Source: Mytilus californianus
Lineage: Eukaryota; Mollusca; Bivalvia; Mytilida; Mytilidae
Assembly (NCBI RefSeq): GCF_021869535.1
Contig: NW_026262739.1
Coordinates: forward strand, 372,001 to 436,000
DNA: 64,000 bases
Reading direction: 5' to 3'
Positions 33,240-46,368 of the stretch are shown in pieces. The notes beneath the pieces are model-generated. The model was not told the DNA's origin. It worked only from the letters and a program-made list of their open reading frames with translations, and searched no databases. The position numbers and the translations under genes are program-made. How positions within the stretch are numbered: position 1 is the first letter of the stretch; every line of letters starts with the position of its first letter.

Positions 33240-34135
33240 TTCGCCTTTTTAGTCCCCTAACGACGAAGTCGATTGGAACTTTTCGGTTTGCACTCCGCAC
33301 GTCTGTCTGTCTGTCCATCCGTCAGTCTGGCAAATGAGTTTTCCGCACTTTTTTTCTTCATGCTTGAAGAAATTGATTGGATATTTTGTATATAGTTTTA
33401 TCATGACAAGGAACAGTTCAAGTTCGAATTTTGTTCCGTTCTGATGATTTTGTGCTGAGTTATGGTCCTCGGACTTGGCAAATTCACGCTAATAATCAGT
33501 TTTCCAGGCTTTTGTTTTTTCTTTTGTGCTTGATGATAGAGATTAGATATTTGGTATATAGTGTTATCATGACGAGTTACACATCAAGTATGAATTTTGT
33601 TCCGGTTCAATACTTTTTAACAGATTTATTTTCCCCGATCTTGTGAATAATAATCTGTTGTTTCAGTACTATTTGGACCCCCCAAGGGTGACTGGGGAAT
33701 AGAAGTATGGTCACCATTGGTCTTCCTCCGACCGGCAGTAAAACCCGTGCTAAAGTGGGGCGTCCGTTTGGCTGTGCGGGATGTACAAATTTGCAGCCAC
33801 GTCCGGTCAGAATGGGGACGTTAAATCCGATGCCTCGTGTAAAGAGAGTGCCACGCTCTTTGCACGTTAAGAACCCTTGCAACAACTCTTTGAGGGGTCC
33901 GTATGTGACCTGTTGCAAGGCTAAATTTCTGTCCCTATCCAATATACCCTCATTTCCCGTGGCAGTCTAAATTTCTCCGACCTTAATCCCTTAATCTATT
34001 ACAGAACCTACCTATTGTATTTATTGTTAACTTGTTCTCGTCCTGAATATGCACGAAATATTTGCCACTGGACGTTAAGCAACCAACAATCAATCAATCA
34101 ATCAGTACTATTTGGTTATATTTGAAAGTTGAGGT
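33240..34135 (+). repeat. Dispersed repeat E (split by R430)
   Basis: Begins near GACGAAGTCGATTGGAAC, then CTGTCTGTCTGTCC. It contains two ~180-base subunits with TATAGTTTTATCATGAC / TATAGTGTTATCATGACGAG and AATTTTGTTCCG. I recall this family as abundant in bivalves. It is interrupted at 33677-34102 by an R430 copy. Confidence 0.65.
33677..34102 (+). mobile_element. R430 repeat inside repeat E, 13 bp target duplication
   Basis: Flanked by CAGTACTATTTGG at 33664-33676 and 34103-34115. Subtype B and close to the 7.9 and 62.8 kb copies. Confidence 0.9.
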
Positions 34136-34590
34136 TTCAGAAACTTTCTTCTGGATCAACAGCTTTTCTTCTAATGACGATTACATTCCATTGTGACTTA
34201 AACCTCATTTTTGTGGTTTTAGTTTCATAAACGTTATTTCGGATCAACGGCTTTTTTTCCACTGAAGATTACATTACATACAGTTTTGGCAATAAATCTT
34301 GGAAGAAGTTCAGTTTAGTAGATTGTATCTTTGCCTTTTGCAACTGTGTTATGATTTTCTATGCAAATTACATCTTCCTTTATTTGTCACTGTCCTATCA
34401 TTTGTTATGATGTCTTATTTTACTATTGGTACAGCTTTGATGACTAAACTAAAAATAATAAACTCGTGACAAAATGGAATATGCAATTCGAATCTTTCAT
34501 ATGGCTACTCGCACTTCATATTATGGGACCTGGTTCTTTGGGTTCTTTTTATTTTGTTATATGCTATATCTAAACACATATTAAGATTTT
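34136..34590. repeat. Two diverged ~95 bp copies, then unassigned sequence
   Basis: CTTCTGGATCAACAGCTTTT followed by ATGACGATTACATT recurs as TTTCGGATCAACGGCTTTTT and ACTGAAGATTACATT, spaced about 95 bases (34145-34285). The rest has no recognised feature. Confidence 0.45.
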
Positions 34591-36485
34591 TGATTTAGGG
34601 CCCAGTTTTCAAGTTGGTCCAAATTGGTGTCCAAAATTAAACTTGTTTTTTTTTTTTTAAATTGTATATATGGGTTTTTAAATGTACTGATCTAACCATG
34701 TATTTAGATTTTGGATTTTGGGCCCTGTTATCAAATTAATCCATATTGAGGTCTTAACGGTTCAAAATTAAACTTTATTTTATTTCATCGAAAATTGAAC
34801 TATTGGGGTTCTTTGATTTGCTGAATCTAATCATGTATTTATATTTTGGAAATGCGACCATAAAAGGTATATGTCCAATTTTAAATTTTAATGTTCTAAG
34901 ACCACAGTCATTTTGTGACTCGTGCTGTGTCAAATATTTAATCACAATTCAAATTTAGAAGTGTATAGCACAAATTTAGAATCATAGTAAAAAAAAGATT
35001 AGCATCATATTCTAATTTTCGAAATTATGTATACTTATTATAGTTTGGAATTTACTGTTCATTATTAAATATTTAGAAAAATAAAGGTAATTTTTATAGA
35101 TTTTTAAAAGATCATTATATATTTTATAAGACATAGGTTAGTTTAAATAGATTTTTAAAAGATATTGTATCAATGATGAATGATATTTTGGAATTTCTTT
35201 TTGGCACAATTAATTGAAAATAAAAGTAGAATCATTGTAAAAAATAGATCAGCATCATATTCTAATTTTAGAAATTATGTATATAGTATGGAATTTACTG
35301 TTTATTATTAAATATTTTGAAAAATAAAGGCAACTTTTATAGATTTTTAAAAGATCATTGTATTTTTTAAAAGATATAGGTTAGTTAAAATAGATTTTTA
35401 AAAGAAATTATATCAATGATGAATGATATTTTGGAATTTTTTTTTTGTTTTTTTTTTTAATTGAAAATGAAAGGGTCCAAAATTAAACTTAGTTTGATTC
35501 TAAAAAAAATTGAATTCACAGGGTTCTTTGATATGCTAATTCTAAATATATATATTTTAAAATTTTTGATTCAGGGCCTAGTTTTCAAGTTGGTCTAAAT
35601 CAGGATCCAAAATGAAACTATGTTTGATTTCAACAAAAATTGTATATATTGGGATCTTTGATGTGCTGAATCTAACCGTGTATTTAGGTTTTTGATTTTA
35701 GGTCATGTTATCAAATTTGTCCATATTGAGGTCTAAAAGGTCCAAAATGAAACCTTATTTGAAAAATTTGTATTCACTGGGTTTTTTTATATGCTGATTC
35801 TAAACAAACATTTAGATTTTTGATTTAGGGCCCAGTTTTCTAGTTGGTCCAAATCAGGGTCCAAAATTAAACTTTGTTTGATTTCATCAAAAAAATGCAT
35901 AAATGGGGTTCTTTGATGTGCAGAATCTAACTGTCTATTTAGATTTTAGATTTTGGGCCCTGTTACCAGATTTGTCCACATTGAAGTTCAAAGGGTCCAA
36001 CATTAAACTTTATTTGAAAAAAAATTTAATTCATGGGGTTCTATCAATGATGAATGATATTTTGGATTTTTTTTTGGCACAATTAATTGAAAATGAAAGG
36101 GTCCAAAATTGAACTTAGTTTGATTCTAAAAAAATTGAATTCACAGGGTTTTTTTATATGCTGATTCTAAACATATATTTAGATTTTTTATTTAGGACCC
36201 AGTTTTCAAGTTGGTCCAAATTAGGGTCCAAAATTAAACTTCGTTTGATTTCAATGAAAATTGAATATACATGGTTCTTTGATGTGCTGAAGCTAACTAT
36301 GTATTTAGATTTTGAATTAGGCCATGTTATCAAATTGGTACATATTGATGTATAAACTGTCCAAAATTTCATTTTTGTCCATCAATGAATAAATTAATCA
36401 AATTCTCGGTTATTCTTGGATATGCTGAATCAAACCGTGTATTAAGATTTTGGATATTGGACCATTATAGGTAAATGTTCGATTT
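34590..36485 (+). repeat. Degenerate ~120 bp tandem repeats
   Basis: Two alternating unit types recur at about 34592, 34711, 35567, 35690, 35823, 35949, 36185 and 36305. One is built on GGGCCCAGTTTTCAAGTTGG and the other on GGGCCCTGTTATCAAATT. Each is followed by TCCAAAATTAAACTT and TGGGGTTCTTTGATGTGCTG. Spacing is near 120-135 bases, or double that. I recall this as one of the commonest bivalve repeats. A ~250-base tandem duplication interrupts it at 34975-35460. Confidence 0.75.
34975..35460 (+). repeat. Tandem duplication, ~250 bp x 2
   Basis: GCATCATATTCTAATTTT, GAATTTACTGTT and TTTTTATAGATTTTTAAAAG recur in the same order about 250 bases apart, with small indels. Confidence 0.65.
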
Positions 36486-36860
36486 CAAATTTTTCAGCTC
36501 TTTGACCACATTCATTCTGTGTCAGAAACCTATGTTGTGTCAAATATTTAATCACAATCAAAATTCAGAGCTGTATCAAGCTTGAATGTAGTGTCCATAC
36601 TTGCCCCAACTGTTCATGGTTCAACTTCTGCGATCCTATCCAGTTTTGCAAAGTTGAGCGTTTTATATTAATTAGCCAGACAAATAGTACTGTAACTTTG
36701 TATTTCTCATGTATATGATTCTTATCTTTTAGTAATAACCAGTCAGATAACGATATATCTATGTATTATTTATGTGTACATTGTATTTTATTGTTATCTT
36801 TTTGTTTGTAAATATTAATAAAATTTTGGGTTTTTTTAGCTGAAAATAGCCCTCGTTTAC
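36486..36860. other. No gene recognised
   Basis: AT-rich sequence up to the R430 tail fragment, with no coding feature. Confidence 0.4.
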
Positions 36861-36999
36861 AGATTGATTGATTGTTGGTTGCTTAACGTCCAGTGTCAAA
36901 TATTTCATGGATATTCAGGATGAAAACAAATTAACAACAAGTAAAATAGGTAGGTTCTGTAATAGAGGCGTCTGGGATTGAGGTCGGAGAAATTTAGAC
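36861..36999 (-). mobile_element. R430 tail fragment cut by satellite array
   Basis: The (GATT)n end and about 130 bases of the tail half are present, ending at GGAGAAATTTAGAC. The satellite starts on the next bases. The remaining ~290 bases of R430 are missing. Confidence 0.75.
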
Positions 37000-39900
37000 A
37001 CACTTAAATCGAACACTTTTCATAGATAATTATTTTAGATGTAGCCTTCAATCGGCCACTTTCTGTATTAGCAATTCTTTTACATTTAACAACATTCGAC
37101 CACTTTTTATAGATTATTGTATTAGATGTAACCTTAAATCGGCTACTTCCTTTATTGATAATTCTATTACATTTACAAGATTCAACCACTTTTTATAGAT
37201 AATGTATCAGATGAAACCTTAAATCGACCATTTTTTTCTATAGATAATTTTATTAGCTGTAACCTGAAATCGATCACTTTTATTTAGATACTTGTATTGG
37301 ATATAACCTTAAATCGGCCACTTTCTTTATTGATAATTCTATTACATTTACAAGATTCAACCACTTTTTATAGATAATTTATCAGAAGTAACCTTAAATC
37401 GACCATTTTTTCTACAGATAATTGTATTAGGTGTAACCTTAAATCGATTACTTTTATTTAGATAACTGTATTGGATATAACCTTAAATCGGCCACTTTCT
37501 TTATTGATAATTCTTTTACATTTTACAAGATTCAATCACTTTTTTATAGAGAATTATATTGGATTTAACCTTAAATCAGTCACTTTCTTAATTATTTATT
37601 TCACTATATTTTACAATGAAATCGACCACTTTTCTTAATTATTGTATTAGATATTACCTTAAATCGGTAACTTTATTTTAGATAATTGTATCAGACGTAA
37701 CCTTAAATCAAACACCTTTTATAAATAAATGTTTTAGATGTAGCCTTAAATCGGTCACATTCTTTATTATTTAACAATATTTTACAATAAATTGGACCAC
37801 TTTTTATCGATATTTGTATTAGATGTAATATGAAATCGATCATTTTTCTATAGATAATTGTTTTAGATGTAGCATTAAAGAGGCAACTGCTTAATTGATA
37901 ATTTTATTACATTTTACAGTAAATTTGACCACTTTGTTGATAATTGCATTAGATGTTACCTTAAATCGGTCACTTTCTTTATTGATTAATTTGCTATATT
38001 TTACAATAAATTTGAACACTTTTCTTGATTATTGTATAAGATGTTACCTTAAATCGGTAACTTTTTTTTAGATAATTGTATCAGACGTAACCTTGAATTG
38101 AACACTTTTCATAGATAATTGTTTTAGATGTAGCCTTCAATCGCCCACTTTCTTTATTGGCAATTCTTTTACATTCAACAACATTCGACCACTTTTTATA
38201 GATTATTGTATTAGATGTAACCTTAAATCGGCTACTTCCTTTATTGATAATTCTATTACATTTACAAGATTCAACCACTTTTTATAGATAATGTATCAGA
38301 TGTAACCTTAAATCGACCTTTTTTTCTATAGATAATTTTATTAGCTGTAACCTTAAATCGATCACTTTTATTTAGATAATTGTATTGGATATAACCTTAA
38401 ATCGGCCTCTTTCTTTATTGATAATTCTATTACATTTACAAGATTCAACCACTTTTTATAGATAATGTATCAGAAGTAACCTTAAATCGACCATTTTTTC
38501 TACAGATAATTGTATTAGGTGTAACCTTAAATCGATTACTTATTTAGATAATTGTTTTGGATATAACGTTAAATCGGCCACTTTCTTTATTGATAATTCT
38601 TTTACATTTTACAAGATTCAATCACTTTTTTATAGATAATTATATTAGATTTAACCTTAAATCAGTCACTTTCTTTATTAATTATTTTACTATATTTCAC
38701 AATAAAATCGACCACTTTTCTTAATTATTGTATTAGATATTACCTTAAATCGGTAACTTTATTTTAGATAATTGTATGAGACGTAACCTTAAATCAAACA
38801 CTTTTTATAAATAAATGTTTTAGATGTAGCCTTAAATCGGTCACATTCTTTATTATTTAACAATATTTTACAATAAATTGGACCACTTTTTATCGATATT
38901 TGTATTAGATGTAATATGAAATCGATCATTTTTTCTATAGATAATTAAATTAGATGGAGCATTAAAGAGGCAACTGCTTAATTGATAATTTTATTACATT
39001 TTACAGTAAATTTGACCACTTTGTTGATAATTGCATTAGATGTTATCTTAAATCGGTCACTTTCTTTATTGATTAATTTGCTATATTTTACAATAAATTT
39101 GAAACACTTTTCTTGATTATTGTATTAGATGTAGCCTATAATCGGTAACTTTTTTTTTAAAATAATTGATTCCGACGTAACTTTAATCGAATCATTTTTC
39201 TTAAAGATAATTGTATTAGATGAAGCCCTGAATTATCAACTTTCTTAATTGATTATTCTTTTACATTTTACAAAATTCGACCACTTTTTATTGATAAATG
39301 TATTAGATTTAACCTTAAATCGGTCAGTTTCTTTATTGATAATTTCATTTTATTTTACAATAAATTCGACCACTTTTTTTCATTTTTGTATTAGATATAA
39401 CTTTAAATCGACTACTTTTTTTATTGATAATTCTATGACATTTACAAGATTCAACCACTTTTTATAGATAATGTATCAGGTGTAACCTTAAATCGACCAT
39501 TTTTTTATAGATAATTGTATTAGCTGTAACCTTAAATCGATCACTTTTATTTCGATAATTGTATTTGATATAACCTTAAATCGGCTACTTTCTTTATTGA
39601 TAATTCTTTTACATTTTACAACATTCAATCACTTTTTTATAGATAATTGTATTAGATTTAACCTTAAATCAGTCACTTTCTTTATTAATTATTTTACTAT
39701 ATTTTACAATATATTCGACCACTTTTCTTAATTATTGTATTAGATATTACCTTAAATCGGTAACTTTATTTTAGATAATTGTATCAGACGTAACCTTAAA
39801 TCAAACACCTTTTATAAATAAATGTTTTAGATGTAGCCTTAAATCGGTCACATTCTTTATTATTTAACAATATTTTACAATAAATTGGACCACTTTTTAT

Positions 39901-41132
39901 CGATATTTGTATTAGATGTAATATGAAATCGATCATTTTTTCTATAGATAATTGTATTAGATGTAGCATTAAAGAGGCAACTGCTTAATTGATACTTTTA
40001 TTACATTTTACAGTAAATTTGACCACTTTGTTGATAATTGCATTAGATGTTACCTTAAATCGGTCACTTTCTTTATTGATTAATTTGCTATATTTTACAA
40101 TAAATTTGAACACTTTTCTTGATTATTGTATAAGATGTTACCTTAAATCGGTAACTTTTTTTTAGATAATTGTATCAGACGTAACCTTAAATCGAACACT
40201 TTTCATAGATAATTGTTTTAGATGTAGCCTTCAATCGCCCACTTTCTTTATTGGCAATTCTTTTACATTTAACAACATTCGACCACTTTTTATAGATTAT
40301 TGTATTAGATGTAACCTTAAATCGGCTACTTCCTTTATTGATAATTCTATTACATTTACAAGATTCAACTACTTTTTATAGATAATGTATCAGATGTAAC
40401 CTTAAATCGACCATTTTTTCTATAGATAATTTTATTAGCTGTAACCTTAAATCGATCACTTTTATTCAGATAATTGTATTGGATATAACCTCAAATCGGC
40501 CACTTTCTTTATTGATAATTCTATTACATTTACAAGATTCAACCACTTTTTATAGATAATGTATCAGATGTAACCTTAAATCGACCATTTTTTCTACAGA
40601 TAATTGTATTAGCTGTAACCTTAAATCGATTACTTTTATTTAGATAATTGAATTGGATAAAACCTTAAATCAGCCACTTTCTTTATTGATAATTCTTTTA
40701 CATTTTACAAGATTCAATCACTTTTTATAGAGAATTATATAAGATTTAACCTTAAATCAGTCACTTTCTTTATTAATTATTTTACTATATTTTACAATAA
40801 AATCGACCACTTTTCTTAATTATTGTATTAGATATTACCTTAAATCGGTAACTTTATTTTAGATAATTGTATCAGACGTAACCTTAAATCAAACACTTTT
40901 TATAAATAAATGTTTTAGATGTAGCCTTAAATCGGTCACATTCTTTGTTGATTATTTTACCATATTTTACAATAAATTGGACCACTTTTTATCGATATTT
41001 GTATTAGATGTAATATGAAATCGATCATTTTTTCTATAGATAATTATATTAGATGTAGCAGTAAAGAGGCAACTGCTTAATTGATAATTTTATTACATTT
41101 TACATTAAATTTGACCACTTTGTTGATAATGT
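37000..41132. repeat. Satellite array with ~43 bp subunits and ~1.09 kb higher-order unit
   Basis: The array is built on words such as TAACCTTAAATCGG, ACCACTTTTTATAGATAATT and TTGATAATTCTATTACATTT. The CCTTAAATC core recurs every ~43-45 bases, or ~87 for dimers. A marker, GCATTAAAGAGGCAACTGC, appears at 37871, 38958 and 39965, and with one change at 41057. This gives higher-order spacings of 1087, 1007 and 1092. The pairs of open frames seen in it are by-products of the repetition. Confidence 0.9.
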
Positions 41133-42015
41133 GCAGTAAAATAAAGGCATCGCAACTGTGTAAACAGGAGAACAAAAGTGGCGCAATCTACTATCATTTC
41201 TCTATTTGTTTTTGTCAAGTAAATTCTCTGATTTAAGAATTATTAATATCTTTAAAAAAAAATTATTTTTCTATTGGTAAATTACCATGATTACCTTGTG
41301 TATCACTTTCTCCTTAACTTAAATTTCTGCTCTGGTAACTTTAAATGGCACTGGTAGCAGCTACATTTTAGATACAGTCCTAAGACTAAGGTAAAATTTT
41401 CTTCTCAAACTGAGAAGTTTGTTATCAGCAGCTGTAAATGATACTAATGTGAATTTAAACAAAAGTTGACATATTTATGATATCAACACACGCTTGATTT
41501 CAAAATCAAAATTCCTTTGTTTTTAATGTTTTACTGTGAAGTACTTAAGTGTGTAGATAAGTAATTCTATATCAGATTACACATCTGAAATCTGATTATT
41601 AGTACAAAATAAGAAATATAAATTTTAGTAAAGATTTCATTAATTAAAAGGATATTTACATTTTTTATAAAGCATATATTTTTCTCTATGAAATTAGATA
41701 ATAATTATTTTACAAAGATAAAAAATGTTTTGAATTTGTAATACATTTATAACATACATTTGTTTTCATGGGTTCTTGATTAGAATAATAAAATTCTTAT
41801 TCTTATTCTGTTTTATAAGTCCTAAAATCTACACACACAAAGTATATTTAATATAAAATTCAACATCTGAAGAAAAAAAGAACATACTAATTGCAGAGAA
41901 GTCAATGATATAAATGTAATAAACGTGTCCAGTTATTACTGTTTCATTAAATATCTTCATATTATATGATCAGTTTTAACTCCTTAAACAAGACTACAAT
42001 ACAAATGAATACCGT
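41133..42015. other. No gene recognised
   Basis: AT-rich sequence without repeats or coding features. Confidence 0.45.
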
Positions 42016-42041
42016 AAATCTAAATAAATAAGAAACAAGTA

Positions 42042-42280
42042 ACAAAAAAAACCCGAAAAATATAAATATGAGTTGCCTGTTGCAGCAGAATCAAACTTGT
42101 CATGTTTTTTGTTTCAGAACAATCTAGTCTCTTTGAATCTGTTTTGGCCATCTGGAAACTTCCTGTGAGGTATTTAGTTTTGCCATTAGCTGACACTGTA
42201 ACTGTGGAAACATTATGAACGCATCCTGTTAAAGAGTCCATATAAAATTTGCATTTTGCCAATTTGTTTGTTGTCTTTTA
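42042..42280 (-). other. Protein-like frame, unassigned
   Basis: The minus-strand frame contains FYMDSLTGCVHNVSTVTVS and KYLTGSFQMAKTDSKRL, followed by DCSETKNMTSLILLQQ. The composition and alternating pattern look like a small beta-rich, possibly OB-fold, domain. I recall similar stretches in transposon-associated proteins of bivalves, but cannot name a family. No splice sites confirmed. Confidence 0.3.
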
Positions 42281-42780
42281 GCGGGAAAGTGCTTAGTTAT
42301 TGAAAAAAAAAAATTTGATCACTTTACCAGAGAAACTGTATTAAATATTGAAGAAAAGAGGTTTTACATTGTACAGAGTGCTTCCTCTTAATTTTTTTTA
42401 TGTTTCTGTTTTATTTGAAACAAAAATGACATGAAACATTGAACTACTTTTAAATGTTTGCGGTATGTGCAATTTGTTTGGCTGAATTTGCTTCAATAGT
42501 ATCAGTGTGAAGATTTTTGAAAGGAACAAACATGATAAACAAATTGTGCAAAATTAGCTTTGAAGGACAAAAACTCCTCAACGAGTCAATTGACAATTTT
42601 GGTCAAATTGAATTGTTTGTAGATCTTATTTTACTAAACACTTTAACTGTTAACAGTAAATCTTATATTCAACTACAAAATTACCTTTAAATTATCAATT
42701 ACCATGTGAAGGGCGCCATTAAACCACATCATTTATTCAAACAATACAATCAACACCTTTATCAATTAGTCCACTGTTGC
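42281..42780. other. No gene recognised
   Basis: AT-rich sequence, no feature. Confidence 0.4.
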
Positions 42781-42799
42781 CTACAGCTAAAAGTATGAT

Positions 42800-43571
42800 A
42801 AAATCACTCTTGAAAAGATTTCATGGCTCCGAAGCGTTGTACAGCATAAACCTTCCTCAGGAATGCTCTAACACAAAATGTCAAAGCCATTGATGTAAAA
42901 TATACTGGAACCCTTGAAGATTTTAAGACCACGGCAAAAAAAAAGTGGCTCGGGATAAGTCATTATACAGAGATACACCAAATTGCACCTGTTTAATCAC
43001 ATCTGAAAGCAGGATTCACTATTGGATAATAGCCCTAGCCGACATAATATGGGTTGAATTAAGTGAAACATCTGATATTGTTTGGAGAGATAGAAAAGAT
43101 AGCAAGAACGATAATATAAGTCAAACAGAATTCATTGTAAGTGACAAGCAATCAAATATTAAGGACAACGAAGATGATTTTCTGTATCAAGTTATTGTTT
43201 ATTTATCTACTGGTTAAGGGATGATTCAAGGCAGGGAATGGCAACATTTTGGTGATTATGTTTTTGACAAATGTCTACATCATATTAAAAAAGGCATAGA
43301 CAGTCACGATCAAACATCTGTAAAGGAAGTTATCTCAACACCTTTAACAAAGGACAATCCAGGTCAGGAAATAGATACAAATTTGCAAAATTCTAATGAC
43401 CGTGCTACAGTCACCAAAACTGCTACAGATGTAGATGTTCAAATGAAATCCCCAGCTACCAAACGCACACAAGATGACGACCCAAAGCAACAATCAGTTG
43501 AAAATATAATTAATAAACTCTTGAACCCAAAGGCCAAATCAAATAATATGTATGGCTGCTATCACTATTGA
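42800..43571 (+). pseudogene. Retroelement ORF1-like or unassigned protein, broken
   Basis: An upstream frame near 42811 reads KRFHGSEALYSINLPQECSN. A frame at 42945-43217 then continues without shift, past one TAA, into 43221-43571. Motifs include FLYQVIVYLSTG, IQGREWQHFGDYVFDK and a Thr/Lys/Asp-rich tail. The block 'xIxVYxxTGxIxIQGxxWxxF' is one I associate with an ORF found beside reverse-transcriptase genes in molluscs. Its function is unknown, and the family call is from memory. The C-terminus ends at TGA 43569-43571. Confidence 0.4.
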
Positions 43572-44184
43572 ATAAAAATAGGGATACATGAAGTCAATTG
43601 ACAACGATTGAAGAGATATTCTGACATTAACACTGCCTATTGTAAAATGACAAAAGCAATGGTTGAGTGTTGGCTATTTTCAATTTTATACCTTATATTC
43701 ATAGTGATTCAAATATGAGCAATACATATTTTATTTATATCTGGCTTATTTTAATACACAAGTATGTTTTGTAAACTGAATAATAACACTTACAAGTCCC
43801 AATAGGAATATCAATGCCAAATTTATTCCTGATAGGGACCACATTTCAAAAGTCAGTTGCCTTTTCTTCTTCCTTGTATTCTTGGACCTGACCTTGGTTA
43901 TGTTTGAGGTTGTCATGGCTGGGTGAGTACATGTACTTGCTATTGGTGGAATCTCACAGTAAACCCACTTTCTCCTGTTGGCATTTCTCTCAAGGAGATG
44001 ACAAAATTGCCGGGAACATCTTATTATATATACGGTGCTGCTCAGTCTGGACTAGAACTATATCATTCTCACTGCAATCACTCAGAGAAACTGTCATCTG
44101 AGCACTGGACCTGGCTTTTTAAATTATTGAACTTGCAAGTCATATTATCTCTTCATTCCATCATGAAACAACTGCAGCATTGAC
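43572..44184. other. No gene recognised
   Basis: Overlapping plus-strand frames at 43904-44183 carry no motif. Confidence 0.35.
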
Positions 44185-44604
44185 TGATTGATTGTTGGTT
44201 GCTTAACGTCCAGTGGCAAATATTTCATGCATATTCAGGACGAGAACAAATTAACAATAAATACAATAGGTAGGTTCTGTAATAGGGGCGTCCGGGATTA
44301 AGGTCGGAGAAATTTGGACTACCACGGGAAATGAGGGTATATTGGATAGGAACAGAAATTTAGCCTTGCAACAGGTCACCTACGGACCCCTCAAAGAGTT
44401 GTTGCAAGGGTTCTTAACGTGCAAAGAGCGTGGCACTCTCTTTACACGAGGCATCGGATTTAACGTCCCCATTCTGACCGGACGTGGCTGCAAATTTGTA
44501 CATCCCGAACAGCCAAACGGACGCCCCACTTTAGCACGGGTTTTACTGCCGGTCGGAGGAAGACCAATGTTGACCATACTTCTATACCCCAGTCACCCTT
44601 GGGG
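44185..44604 (-). mobile_element. R430 repeat, mosaic copy without matching flanks
   Basis: The tail half is subtype A (GGGGCGTCCGGGATTAAGG). From 44351 onward the copy is identical to the one at 46369-46792, including private variants CCCGAACAGCC and ATGTTGACC. Its left flank (GCAGCATTGAC) does not recur on the right. Instead the right flank is the one that belongs to the 46 kb copy. See the duplication entry. Confidence 0.8.
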
Positions 44605-45340
44605 ACATGCTTACAGAGAATAACTCTTAAACACTATAAAGAAAAAGTTTTATATAAATTGTTGAAGAGTAATGATTCTTAAGTCAAAATATAGGTGATC
44701 AAATCCCTTTAATGTTGTTCTTCATCTTGTTAAGCTAACAGTAATGAGTTCAATACAAAGCATTATTTCGTGTCTCATCTACTACATATATATATATTCG
44801 GTTATCTGTCAACCCTGTATCAGGTACATTTTTTGGTCCAGGCAGTCTGCCAAGAAATTGTCAATATTATTATATTACGGTTTGGCTCTGGTTTTGTGAT
44901 TACACATATTTTTTGTATCTATTTATCACGTTATGTACACAAATTTTTCACTTAAGGATATACACCTCTGAGGAGCTCAAAATTTCTAGAATTAAACTTT
45001 TTTTCTTAACCTGATTTTTGAGTTTATATGACTGTTAAAAAAAAAACAATTGGTGAAGAAAAAATCATATGGTGGTGCACTTTGAAAGTACCTAATTTTG
45101 ATGATTTTCCAATTTTTCATCATTTTTTGCCCATTTTTGTGCTATTATCGTGAAAAAAATCACAGTTCCTCAACTAAACTTTTTTTCATACTTTCAATAA
45201 AGATGAAGTGGACCAATCTAGATAAATTTAACTTAAAAAAAACTATAGGTAGGTGTTAATATAAGAAAGTTTTATCGTATTTTGATGCTTTTTCGTGTCA
45301 AATTTACCATGCTGTCAATGTTGTAAATTTGTGATTTTTC
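44351..45340. repeat. Segmental duplication, copy 1 (~990 bp)
   Basis: Matches 46537-47525 with one base of length difference in a T-run (about 45180). It starts inside R430 and ends at GTGATTTTTC, after which the two loci differ. Confidence 0.9.
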
Positions 45341-45359
45341 GTTGTAAAGTCAAACAAGT

Positions 45360-45603
45360 ACAAAGTTGAAGAGCATTGAGGACCCAAAAATCCAAAAAGT
45401 TGTGCCAAATACGGCTAAGGTAATCTATTCCTGGGATAAGAAAATCCTTAGTTTTTTCGAAAAATTCAATGTTTTGTTACAGGAAATTTATAAAAATGAC
45501 CACATAATTGATATTCATGTCAACACCGAAGTGCTGACTACTGGGCTGGTGATACCCTCGGGGACGAAACGTCCACCAGCAGTGGCATCGACCAATTTCG
45601 TCT
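45360..45603 (+). repeat. Dispersed repeat D, longer copy
   Basis: Contains AGAGCATTGAGGACCCAAAA, CCAAATACGGCTAAGGTAAT and CTGACTACTGGGCTGGTGAT. A 79-codon frame runs through it, but the sequence is a common mussel repeat as I recall and is present in part at 32.56 kb. Confidence 0.7.
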
Positions 45604-46355
45604 GATATCAATGTTGTGCAGATGTTTTTTTCACCTACCTCCTTTTTTAGGAGAACTACACCCTTGCACAAAAGGGAAAATTCAAAGCTATCAAGTGCTG
45701 CAAGCATGACCAGAACAGACTTCTTGTTTTTATCTATTTGGTATATTACAAGACGATAAAACGGGCTGATATGTGTAGTTTAGGAAAATACCTGTCAAAT
45801 GTGGGTTTTCCTTTTTCATAAAATAGATTCATAGAAGCCATCATGACAGATTTTATACTTCAAATATCTTTGTTGTATCAAAAATATCCATCCCGATTTA
45901 TTGGTAAAAAAAAACACAAATACAATCGAAATAAAAGCATATTAAAATTTCGAATAAATTGTACACTGCGTTTTGAAATGAAACGATGGTTAAATTGTTG
46001 GTTATTTGGTTCATTTACACCTGTTCAGCTTTAAAAACAAGCTCAAACACAATTATTTTGACCAAGATTTTGAACATCAGATTGAAATCAGATATTTGTA
46101 TATGTATGCATCATTGCTTTATGTAAAAAATAAAAAGCAATTCAACGTAAAATGCAGAAAAGGCAAAATTGGTAAAATAGGTGCTTAAATAAAAACAAAT
46201 CATATTTTTTTCATAAGAAGGCCGTTGTCATCGAAACAAAAACATATTTTTGCAATTTTTGCAAAATAATGTATATTTTTTACATAGTAAGGGTGGACCT
46301 TTAATATGACCAAATATTCTTTAAATTCATGGTACACCATTCCCAGCCGACTTTG
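45604..46355. other. No gene recognised
   Basis: AT-rich sequence; short frames without motifs. Confidence 0.4.
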
Positions 46356-46368
46356 ATGCTTACAGAGA

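Noticed and set aside
37004-38278. Two similar 61-65 codon minus frames suggesting a duplicated gene
   Set aside because: Both lie in the satellite and repeat with its ~1.09 kb period; no independent coding evidence.
36861-41132. CRISPR-like or regularly spaced array
   Set aside because: Units are contiguous degenerate satellite without unique spacers; the organism is eukaryotic.
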